Made by a program: the position numbers and the translations under genes | Notes under the pieces: model-generated | Databases searched by the model: none | The model's input: only the letters and a program-made list of their open reading frames with translations | What the model was told of the DNA's origin: nothing | In this document: positions 54,332 to 61,995 of the stretch, piece by piece | How the letters are laid out: the number at the start of each line of letters is the position of its first letter | Position numbering within the stretch: position 1 is the first letter of the stretch | DNA from: Nitrospirales bacterium | GTDB taxonomy: Bacteria > Nitrospirota > Nitrospiria > Nitrospirales > UBA8639 | Assembly: GCA_029261235.1 (NCBI GenBank) | Contig: JAJDBS010000079.1 | Coordinates: forward strand, 1 to 64,000 | Direction: 5' to 3' | Length of the DNA stretch: 64,000 bases

Positions 54332-55480
54332 ATGAAATATCGTATTGAGTTTGGGGATATCAAGATTGGAAATATTGCACGTGGTTATCTCGACCAGGCT
54401 TTAGAAAGAAATTGGATTTCAGAAGGTCCCAATGTGCATGAGTTTGAGAAACAGTTTGCCGATCTTTTTGGTTATACACACGCGATTGCCACGAGCTCGG
54501 GCACCGACGCGGGCATTGTCGCGATGAGTGCGCTGAGTGAATTTGGGGTGAAGAGGGGCGATGAGGTGGTGACTCCTGCTCTCAGTTTTACAGCGACAGC
54601 CAACTGCATACTCGCTGCGGGGCTCATCCCGAAATTCGTGGATGTTGAGCTCGATACCCTCAATATGAATCCCGCATTAATTGAAGCAGCCATTACTCCT
54701 CGAACGTGCGCGATTCAAGTCGTACATACCATGGGAAAGCCATGTGCGATGAGAGAGATTCTAGATATTGCCAAGCGGCATGGTCTGCCGATCATTGAAG
54801 ATGCTTGTGAGGCACATGGCGCACAGTTGCATGGGAAGGTCGTAGGTAGCTTTGGATTGATGGGGATTTTTAGTTGTTATGCCGCACATCTTATCTGTAG
54901 CGGGGAAGGGGGCATGATCGTCACGAATGATTCAAAGGTGAACGACATCTGTCGTTCCGTTAGAACGCACGGTCGTCGTGGCGGAGAATTGTATTTTCAT
55001 TTCGATCGGGTAGGTTTCAATTCAAAAATGAATGATATGGAAGCTGCTATTGGACTTGAAGGCGTAGCAACGTTTGAGGACAGTTTTAAAAAACGCCGAA
55101 TGCTTCTGTTGACCTTGCAAGAGATGCTTCAACCATTGGAAGAAGAACTAATTATCTATCGTGATGGTCCTGAAGAAATTACCTGTCCTCATGCGTTTCC
55201 TCTTGTTTTAAGAAAAGACACGGAAACGATTCATGAGCTCTACCAATTCCTAGAAAGTCGGGGAGTGCAATGTAAAACACTATTTGGATCATTGCCGACT
55301 CAGCATAAGGCGTTCGAATTCTTAGGTTACCGATTAGGTGATTTTCCCGTTGCAGAACGAATAGGAAAAACTGGCTTGCATTTTGGAATACATCAATATT
55401 TGGAACAAGGGGATCTTGATTTTATTCAGTCGTCTCTCGAAACCTATTTTTCACGTGTGACTTCTAGAAAAGCGGGTTGA
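54332..55480 (+). CDS. DegT-fold PLP enzyme with His instead of Lys (ColD-like sugar 3-dehydratase)
   Basis: A 382-residue protein of the DegT/DnrJ/EryC1/StrS fold (ATSSGTDAGIVAM, VVTPALSFTATANCI, IIEDACEAHGAQL). At the position where aminotransferases carry the PLP-binding Lys, five residues before GEGG, it has His 186 (YAAHLICSGEGG). This Lys-to-His change defines the 3-dehydratases ColD and the E1 (DdhC/RfbH) group, which remove the C3 hydroxyl of 4-keto-6-deoxy sugars. The length fits ColD (about 390) better than E1 (about 440). I therefore expect C3 deoxygenation rather than amination. A GDP-fucose-synthase-like gene lies upstream. Confidence 0.85.
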   Translation: MKYRIEFGDIKIGNIARGYLDQALERNWISEGPNVHEFEKQFADLFGYTHAIATSSGTDAGIVAMSALSEFGVKRGDEVVTPALSFTATANCILAAGLIPKFVDVELDTLNMNPALIEAAITPRTCAIQVVHTMGKPCAMREILDIAKRHGLPIIEDACEAHGAQLHGKVVGSFGLMGIFSCYAAHLICSGEGGMIVTNDSKVNDICRSVRTHGRRGGELYFHFDRVGFNSKMNDMEAAIGLEGVATFEDSFKKRRMLLLTLQEMLQPLEEELIIYRDGPEEITCPHAFPLVLRKDTETIHELYQFLESRGVQCKTLFGSLPTQHKAFEFLGYRLGDFPVAERIGKTGLHFGIHQYLEQGDLDFIQSSLETYFSRVTSRKAG

Positions 55481-55531
55481 AAGAGAAAGAATAACCTTGA
55501 AGATATTTGGTTGCACAAGGATAAATTTGCG

Positions 55532-56764
55532 ATGAAGCCCGAAGCCTTGGAGTTTTCAAAACGAGGACAACGTTTAATTGGACAGGAAATGTTCAAGGTC
55601 TTAGAACGCGCCAAAAAGATAGAGCGGCTCGGTCAGCATGTCTACCATCTGGAATTAGGGAACTCTTGTTTCCCCCCTCCAGTTGAAGTGATTCAAACAA
55701 CGATAGATGCTTTAGCCAATGGACATGTCGGGTATGTTCCTTCGGCAGGTCACCCGAACTTGCGTGCGGCATTGGCGGAGCATTATACCGAACATGGGCG
55801 GCCCTGGGTCACTGAGAATTGCTTTGTCATCAGTCCAGCAAATTTGCTCATTAATCAATTCTTAGACATGACGTGTAATGACGGAGATACTGTAGTTCTG
55901 TTCACCCCAGGATTTCCAACCTATTTTGCGGCGGCAAAATATATTGGCCTGAACGTGAAGACCATTGCTCTGGAAAGTGAAAACGGTTATCACCTCACAA
56001 AACTAGCCATTGATCAAGCGGTGACCCAGAAGCCGAAGGCTATATTGATCAATTCTGCCAATAATCCCACTGGTGCTGTTTATACGCAATCTAGTCTTGA
56101 GTATTTGATTCAACAATGTGAGCAACATGGTATTTGGGTATTGAGTGATGAAACGTATGCTGAGCTCTGTTACCGATGGCCGTATTGGAGTTTGAGTGCC
56201 GTTGATTATTCCCGGCTCATTGTCATGTCCTCATTTTCAAAATCCTATGCGATTCCAGGTTATCGGGTTGGATATGCGTTGGCACATCCTTTCGTAGCCT
56301 CGAAGCTCAATCTTTCTTGCTCCACGTTGTTTTCGTGTCTGCCATCATTTACTCAGGAGGGGTGTGTGGCAGCTCTCCAAGTTGGCGAGACCTATCTGGA
56401 AGAGGTGGGTGACTACTTCTCGAACATGACGGAACAATGTGCGGAGATGATTAACCAATCGCAGATTCTAACTTGTTCGGTTCCTGAATCAGCGTTTTAT
56501 CTCTTTATTGATATCCAAAAGACCAAACTCTCTGATCATGAGTTTTGCCAAAGATTATTGCAAGAACAGCAAACAGCCTTAACTCCAGGAAGTAGTTTTG
56601 GGCCAGGGTTAGAATCCTATGTCCGCGCGTCTGTGAGTGGGGAAAAAGAAGAAGTCTTGGAAGGTATTAAGCGACTGGTTTCTTTTGCCTTGCAGTCGAA
56701 AGATTCAGGACCGTGGTTGCCTTCCGCTTCATCACAATTAAGTAAGGTGGGCCATGCCGTCTAG
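55532..56764 (+). CDS. Class I/II PLP-dependent aminotransferase
   Basis: A 410-residue fold-type I aminotransferase. It has LINSANNPTGAVY, LSDETYAEL and the PLP Lys in SSFSKSYAIPGYRVGY. I chose ATG 55532 after an AAGGAT; the track TTG start adds seven residues. This is an aspartate/alanine-type enzyme, so it probably makes or consumes an amino acid or a keto acid rather than a nucleotide sugar. Its end overlaps the next gene by 11 bases. Confidence 0.85.
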   Translation: MKPEALEFSKRGQRLIGQEMFKVLERAKKIERLGQHVYHLELGNSCFPPPVEVIQTTIDALANGHVGYVPSAGHPNLRAALAEHYTEHGRPWVTENCFVISPANLLINQFLDMTCNDGDTVVLFTPGFPTYFAAAKYIGLNVKTIALESENGYHLTKLAIDQAVTQKPKAILINSANNPTGAVYTQSSLEYLIQQCEQHGIWVLSDETYAELCYRWPYWSLSAVDYSRLIVMSSFSKSYAIPGYRVGYALAHPFVASKLNLSCSTLFSCLPSFTQEGCVAALQVGETYLEEVGDYFSNMTEQCAEMINQSQILTCSVPESAFYLFIDIQKTKLSDHEFCQRLLQEQQTALTPGSSFGPGLESYVRASVSGEKEEVLEGIKRLVSFALQSKDSGPWLPSASSQLSKVGHAV

Positions 56765-58256
56765 ATTAGATCTTCTATTAGTGACTCCGCCAAGTCGTTT
56801 GCAAGTTTATCAGGAATTGAGTCATTCACTTGCGGCCATTGAACCACCGGTCTGGTCTGGCTTGCTTGCCACATTTGTTCGATCGAAGGGGTTTTCCGTT
56901 GAAATTCTTGATGCGGAAGTGCTTGGCCTTGGCCCAGAGGAAACAGCCCAACAGATTGTGGATCGTCATGCGGTGCTCACGGTATTCATGATCTATGGGC
57001 AACAGCCCTCAGCGTCAACACAATGCATGCCTGCTGGTAGACGAGTCTGCAAATTAGTTGATGAAGCAGCAACAGAACTGCCGACCTTAGTGATAGGAAC
57101 CCATCCATCAGCGCTACCGCAGCAAACATTGCGCGAGGAACCGTATCGGTATGTTTGTGAAGGGGAAGGGCCGTACACCGTCGTAGGGTTATTGAATGCG
57201 CTGCGATCTGGAGGGCAAGACCTTCAAGGAGTGCCAGGCTTATGGTATTGGGAAAATGGGCACATTCACCATAATAGCCCAGCGGGAAAAATTTTGGATT
57301 TAGACAGAGAGCTCTCAAAACAAACATGGGATTTATTACCCATGCCAGGGTATCGGGCTCATAATTGGCATTGCTTTGATGATTTAGAGAGTCGTATCGG
57401 GTATGCCTCGATTCAGACCAGTCTTGGCTGTCCGTATAAATGTTCCTTTTGTTGCATCAACGCTCCTTTTGGGGGTGCAGGGATTCGTTACTGGAGTAGC
57501 GAATGCGTGATTAGACAAATTGATGAACTGGTGTATACGTATGGAATCACGAATATCAAAATTCCAGACGAGATGTTTGTCCTCAATCGTCGCCATGTTT
57601 TGAGCTTGTGTGACGCAATTATAGAACGAGGTTATAAATTAAATATTTGGGCCTATGCCCGAGTAGATACCGTCCAAGATGAAGTCTTGGAAAAGCTTCG
57701 AACTGCTGGATTTCGTTGGTTAGGGTTGGGAATAGAATCGGGCAGTCAACATGTCCGAGATGGTGTGGAGAAAGGACGATTTGGCAGTACGGATATTTTA
57801 CGTACGGTCGAACGGATCAAAAACCATGGTATTTATGTTGCCGCCAATTACATTTTCGGTCTTCCGGACGATACGTACTCTAGTATGGAGGAAACTTTAG
57901 GTCTTGCGTTGGCACTGAATGCGGAATGGGCTAATTTTTATTGCGCGATGGCCTATCCAGGGTCTCCTCTTCATGCTTTGGCTAAAGAAAAAGGATGGAC
58001 CTTGCCTGAGGATCAGGGCGGTCCGGGTTGGATCGGATATTCACAACATGGGTATGACACCTTGCCTTTACCCACAGAGTCATTAACGGCGACACAAGTT
58101 TTGGCCTTCCGAGATTCCGCTTTTAGTAAATACTTTTCTTCTTCTTCTTACTTGAAAAATTTGAAAGAAAAATTTGGAGATAGCGTTGTGCGTCATGTTG
58201 AAGAAATGAATGGGCATACAATTCGCCGTCGGCATCATGAAAAAGTTGCCGTGTGA
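56754..58256 (+). CDS. B12-binding-domain radical SAM protein
   Basis: A 500-residue protein. An N-terminal Rossmann-type cobalamin-like domain (to about 150, without a clear DxHxxG motif) precedes the radical SAM core with CPYKCSFC (Cys 226, 230, 233). TNIKIPDEMFVLNRR and the GIESGSQHVRDG segment are typical of this class. Such enzymes methylate unreactive carbons or rearrange rings. Substrate is unknown; its translational overlap with the aminotransferase suggests they act together. Confidence 0.85.
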   Translation: MPSRLDLLLVTPPSRLQVYQELSHSLAAIEPPVWSGLLATFVRSKGFSVEILDAEVLGLGPEETAQQIVDRHAVLTVFMIYGQQPSASTQCMPAGRRVCKLVDEAATELPTLVIGTHPSALPQQTLREEPYRYVCEGEGPYTVVGLLNALRSGGQDLQGVPGLWYWENGHIHHNSPAGKILDLDRELSKQTWDLLPMPGYRAHNWHCFDDLESRIGYASIQTSLGCPYKCSFCCINAPFGGAGIRYWSSECVIRQIDELVYTYGITNIKIPDEMFVLNRRHVLSLCDAIIERGYKLNIWAYARVDTVQDEVLEKLRTAGFRWLGLGIESGSQHVRDGVEKGRFGSTDILRTVERIKNHGIYVAANYIFGLPDDTYSSMEETLGLALALNAEWANFYCAMAYPGSPLHALAKEKGWTLPEDQGGPGWIGYSQHGYDTLPLPTESLTATQVLAFRDSAFSKYFSSSSYLKNLKEKFGDSVVRHVEEMNGHTIRRRHHEKVAV

Positions 58257-58326
58257 ATTCGGTCTGAAAAATGGGAACTCTTTGCCGATGCAATCATAGA
58301 GAGAATGTTAAGGAAAAGGTGGTCAC

Positions 58327-60165
58327 ATGATGAAAGTTGCAGATTATGTCATTCAATATTTAGCTGATCAGGGTATCGACAAAATGTTTGTGGTCTATGG
58401 AGCAGCCAATGGAGATCTCATCGATGCTTTCACGAGGACTTCCCATACTCAATACGTGGCTGTGATGCATGAACAGGCCGGAGGTTTTGCCGCTGAGGGC
58501 TATGCCAAAATTTCAGGAAAACCTGGTGTGGCCATCGCAACTAGTGGCCCTGGTGGCATGAATTTACTGACCTCGATGGGAAATTGCTTTTACGACTCAA
58601 TCCCATGTGTATTTTTAACAGGACAGATTAATACCAAATTTCTTAGGCCAGATCCCTCTATTCGACAGGTTGGTTTTCAAGAAACAGATATCGTGGGTAT
58701 GGCCACACCGGTGACCAAGTATGCGAAATTAGTCCTCAACCCTCAAGATATTCGGTATGAATTGGAAAAGGCACTTTGGCTTTGCCAAAACGGCCGTCCT
58801 GGACCTGTCCTGCTGGATTTGCCAATGGACGTACAAAAAACTGAAATAGACGAAGCAACGTTGACTGGCTACGATCCCACTCCAGCCGTGCAGACTTACA
58901 ATACTGAAACCCTAGATTTTCAAATTCAGGGTTTGGTTGATGATCTTGCTCAAGCGAAGCGACCCTGTATGCTTGTGGGCGGTGGAGTGAGGCTGGCTGA
59001 TGCACAGGATCTCGTTCGAGAATTGGCTGCGACTCTCAAAATTCCCTGTTTTCCGACATGGAATGCTCTCGACATCATTACGTCAGATTTTGACTGGTAT
59101 GGAGGGCGAGTGGGTACCTATGGTGGTGCTGGAAGAAATTTCGGCATACAAAACTGTGATCTGTTATTAGCAGTCGGGAGTCGCATATCAGGTCGAATAA
59201 CCGGAGGTAATGTTAGTTCGTTTGCAAGGGGAGCAAAAAAATATGTTGTGGATGTTGATGAAGCACTCTTGCAACGAAAATTACAGCAATTGCCCTTTGA
59301 TGTGAACGTCCTGTGTGATGCCAAAATGTTTATTCAACGATTGCTCCTGACGTTGAATAGAAACGGAACGAAACAGCATTTCCCTTCTTGGGAAGGGTGG
59401 ATGGCTCAGGTGAGAACTTGGAAAGAACAATACGATCCTGTCCGACCTGAGTTCTTCGAGAACCAGGAGCACGTTCATCCCTATGCCTTTATGCGAGTCC
59501 TTTCTCAAAAAATGGGACAAACCGATATCTTGGTTGGCGATTGTGGCGGAAACATCGTGGTGAGTAATCATAGTTTTGAAACCAAATATGGGCAAAGAAA
59601 TTTGACGAACAATGGCAATTCACCAATGGGGTTTTCATTCGCTGGAGCTATGGGTGCCTGGTTCGCAGATCCAAGTCGTCGGGTGGTGTGTACGATAGGG
59701 GATGGGGGTTTTAATATGAACCTTCAGGAACTGCAGACGTTTTTGAATTATGGGGTAAACGTCAAAACCTTCATCTTGAATAATCATATCTATGGAATCA
59801 CGAAAGCCTTTCAGGAAACAAATTTCCAAGGAAGGGCGGAGGCCTGTGGGCCGGTTGGCTACAATCCTCCGGATTTTCTCAAAATTGTGGAGGCCTATGG
59901 GGTTAAGACGGTACGGATAGAAGATCAGATCAATATGGCAGATCAAATCGATCAAGTACTCAATTCCGATGAAGCGGTTGTTTGTGATGTGAATATGCAT
60001 GAGTTTCATACATACGAGCCAAGAATATTTGGATGGAAAACCCCAATCGAAGATATGTATCCCTATTTGCCGCGTGAAGAATTTCGAGCAAATATGGTTA
60101 TTGAACCTTTGGAAGATTGGAAAAATCCGGTGTATCCGGATGTGGTTCATTCGAAGGCCAGCTAG
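58327..60165 (+). CDS. Thiamine-diphosphate-dependent enzyme, acetolactate-synthase-like (possible YerE-type)
   Basis: A 612-residue ThDP enzyme with all three domains. The catalytic Glu lies in MHEQAGGFAAEGYAK, the flavin region in SGPGGMNLLTSMGNCFYDS and the Mg-ThDP motif in GDGGFNMNLQELQTFLNYGVNVKTFILNN. Housekeeping acetolactate synthase normally has its small subunit next to it; none is here. In yersiniose synthesis the related YerE adds a two-carbon unit from pyruvate to a 3,6-dideoxy-4-keto sugar. With the 3-dehydratase upstream, a similar sugar-branching role is possible but unproven. ATG 58330 is an equal start. Confidence 0.85.
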   Translation: MMKVADYVIQYLADQGIDKMFVVYGAANGDLIDAFTRTSHTQYVAVMHEQAGGFAAEGYAKISGKPGVAIATSGPGGMNLLTSMGNCFYDSIPCVFLTGQINTKFLRPDPSIRQVGFQETDIVGMATPVTKYAKLVLNPQDIRYELEKALWLCQNGRPGPVLLDLPMDVQKTEIDEATLTGYDPTPAVQTYNTETLDFQIQGLVDDLAQAKRPCMLVGGGVRLADAQDLVRELAATLKIPCFPTWNALDIITSDFDWYGGRVGTYGGAGRNFGIQNCDLLLAVGSRISGRITGGNVSSFARGAKKYVVDVDEALLQRKLQQLPFDVNVLCDAKMFIQRLLLTLNRNGTKQHFPSWEGWMAQVRTWKEQYDPVRPEFFENQEHVHPYAFMRVLSQKMGQTDILVGDCGGNIVVSNHSFETKYGQRNLTNNGNSPMGFSFAGAMGAWFADPSRRVVCTIGDGGFNMNLQELQTFLNYGVNVKTFILNNHIYGITKAFQETNFQGRAEACGPVGYNPPDFLKIVEAYGVKTVRIEDQINMADQIDQVLNSDEAVVCDVNMHEFHTYEPRIFGWKTPIEDMYPYLPREEFRANMVIEPLEDWKNPVYPDVVHSKAS

Positions 60166-60277
60166 TTAGGGTCTGGAAATGAGATGGAGAGCCAGATCGA
60201 AGTTTGAAAGCTTAACTCATGATAGAGAAATCTGATAGCGAGAATATTTTCAGGGAATTTCCTAGGAGGACCAGCCA

Positions 60278-61921
60278 ATGAAAGTTGTCATGTTGTTTCC
60301 TTCATGGACTGGAGTGTATGGAGGCCTCATAAGATATTTTGCAAAGCGTTCTTCAACTTGGCCCCCTTTAAATTTAGCTTTGTTAGCAGCGATAGCTGAG
60401 CAGCATGGGCATGAGGTAGAAATCATTGATGGAGAGGTCGAAGGCTACTCCAACGAAGAAATTGTGAAAAGAGCGTTGTTACGAAATCCTGATCTGATTG
60501 CGATGACGGCGACGAGTCCTTTTTTTCACATCAATAAGGCTGTTGCAGAGTTGCTGAAACAAAGAGCTCCTAAGGTTCCTGTGGTCATTGGGGGACCACA
60601 TATCACGATAATGAAAGAAAAAGCATTTGCTCGGGCATTTGACTTTGCATTTGTGAGCGAAGCAGAAAATAGCTGGCCACAATTCTTGGATCATTATGAA
60701 AATGGAAAGGATATCTCCGAAATTAAGGGATTAATTTATTGGGAAAATGGAGAAATCAAATCGACTGGACAGCCGGATGATATTGAAGAAATTGATTCAC
60801 TGCCGTTTCCTGCCAGACATTTACTTCCCATGGAGCAGTATAAGCTGGGTACCTTACATGGTAGGAAGAATTTTACTTCGATTCAAACGATGCGGGGATG
60901 TCCATGGAAATGTATTTTTTGTGCATCGGCAGCTCTCAAGACAACTTCCATGCGCGTGCGTTCTCCAAAATCTGTGGTTGCCGAAATGAAATCTGTCGTC
61001 AAACAATTGGGCATTCGTCATTTTTATATCGTTGACGATGTCATGACTCTTTGGAGAGAGCATATTATTGAAATCTGTGACTTGATCGATCGTGAAGGAC
61101 TTGTTGTGACACTGGAAGGAAGCACCAGAGCAAATCTCGTCGATGATTCATTGATTGAACGATTGACGAAGAGTGGCCTGATACGGTTGTCGTTTGGATT
61201 AGAGACGGTTGACTCAGAAATGCGGAAGACCATGAAAAAGCAAGTACCCTTAGAACACTACGTGAAGGCCAATGCGACCTGCAATCGTCATGGGGTTGAA
61301 GCGTTGAACTCAGTCATGATTGGACTTCCAGGAGAAACACGGGAGACGGTACAGCAGACGCTTGATTTTCTTGGAAATTCTCGTGATGTTAAACAAGCAA
61401 ATTTCGCAATTGCCGTTCCGTATCCTGGCACCGAGTTTCATGATATGGCGGTTGATGGAAACCATGGCATTGAACTCATGACAAAAGATTTTTCTGAATA
61501 CCGACGGTATGGGAGTGCAGTGACTTCAGTGAATGGTCTGACTCCCCAAGACTTGATCGAGCTACAGAATGAAGGATTCGTGCGTATTTATTCAGCCCCG
61601 TGGCGGTGGAGACCGATGATTAAAAAACAGGGAATTTTGGGTGGAGTGCTTACCCTGTTCCGTGTGGGGCAGCTGGTCATGAGAAAACTGATTCCACGTT
61701 CTGTCCTCACAAGGGAGTCACGAAAACTTGGCCAATTACCAGAGCCGCTCTTCTCTGAATCTTCCATTCCAAAAGGAGAGCATTTGAATGATGAAAATGG
61801 TAAGCCGATACAAGAGCCTGCCCTTGAGCATAGTCCTACGCTCATTCAAGTGTCTAGCCATAAAAATCATGAACCTGTTACTGCTGGCCATTTCGGGACT
61901 CCGAATAGTCCTAATTTTTAA
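60278..61921 (+). CDS. B12-binding-domain radical SAM protein (second)
   Basis: A 547-residue protein of the same class as 56754. N-terminal cobalamin-type domain (LNLALLAAIAEQHGHEVEIIDGEVEGY, VPVVIGGPHITI), radical SAM core with CPWKCIFC (Cys 208, 212, 215), RHFYIVDDVMTLWREHI and SFGLETVDSEMRKTMKK. A C-terminal basic helical region (residues about 440-490) may contact membrane. CTAGGAGGACC precedes the ATG. Function in the cluster is unknown; C-methylation of a glycan or lipid precursor is one option. Confidence 0.85.
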   Translation: MKVVMLFPSWTGVYGGLIRYFAKRSSTWPPLNLALLAAIAEQHGHEVEIIDGEVEGYSNEEIVKRALLRNPDLIAMTATSPFFHINKAVAELLKQRAPKVPVVIGGPHITIMKEKAFARAFDFAFVSEAENSWPQFLDHYENGKDISEIKGLIYWENGEIKSTGQPDDIEEIDSLPFPARHLLPMEQYKLGTLHGRKNFTSIQTMRGCPWKCIFCASAALKTTSMRVRSPKSVVAEMKSVVKQLGIRHFYIVDDVMTLWREHIIEICDLIDREGLVVTLEGSTRANLVDDSLIERLTKSGLIRLSFGLETVDSEMRKTMKKQVPLEHYVKANATCNRHGVEALNSVMIGLPGETRETVQQTLDFLGNSRDVKQANFAIAVPYPGTEFHDMAVDGNHGIELMTKDFSEYRRYGSAVTSVNGLTPQDLIELQNEGFVRIYSAPWRWRPMIKKQGILGGVLTLFRVGQLVMRKLIPRSVLTRESRKLGQLPEPLFSESSIPKGEHLNDENGKPIQEPALEHSPTLIQVSSHKNHEPVTAGHFGTPNSPNF

Positions 61922-61995
61922 CCAAAGGGTTTTCTCTTTTCCCTTAAGTAAGGGGAATGACATAAAAGTGGTTTCTAAAAAACGAGGCATTTCCA

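Noticed and set aside
58265-58290. GCCGATGC preceded by AAAA, considered as a sigma-28 promoter before the ThDP gene
   Set aside because: The -35 element and spacing do not fit; a sigma-54 reading of the same bases is one base short.
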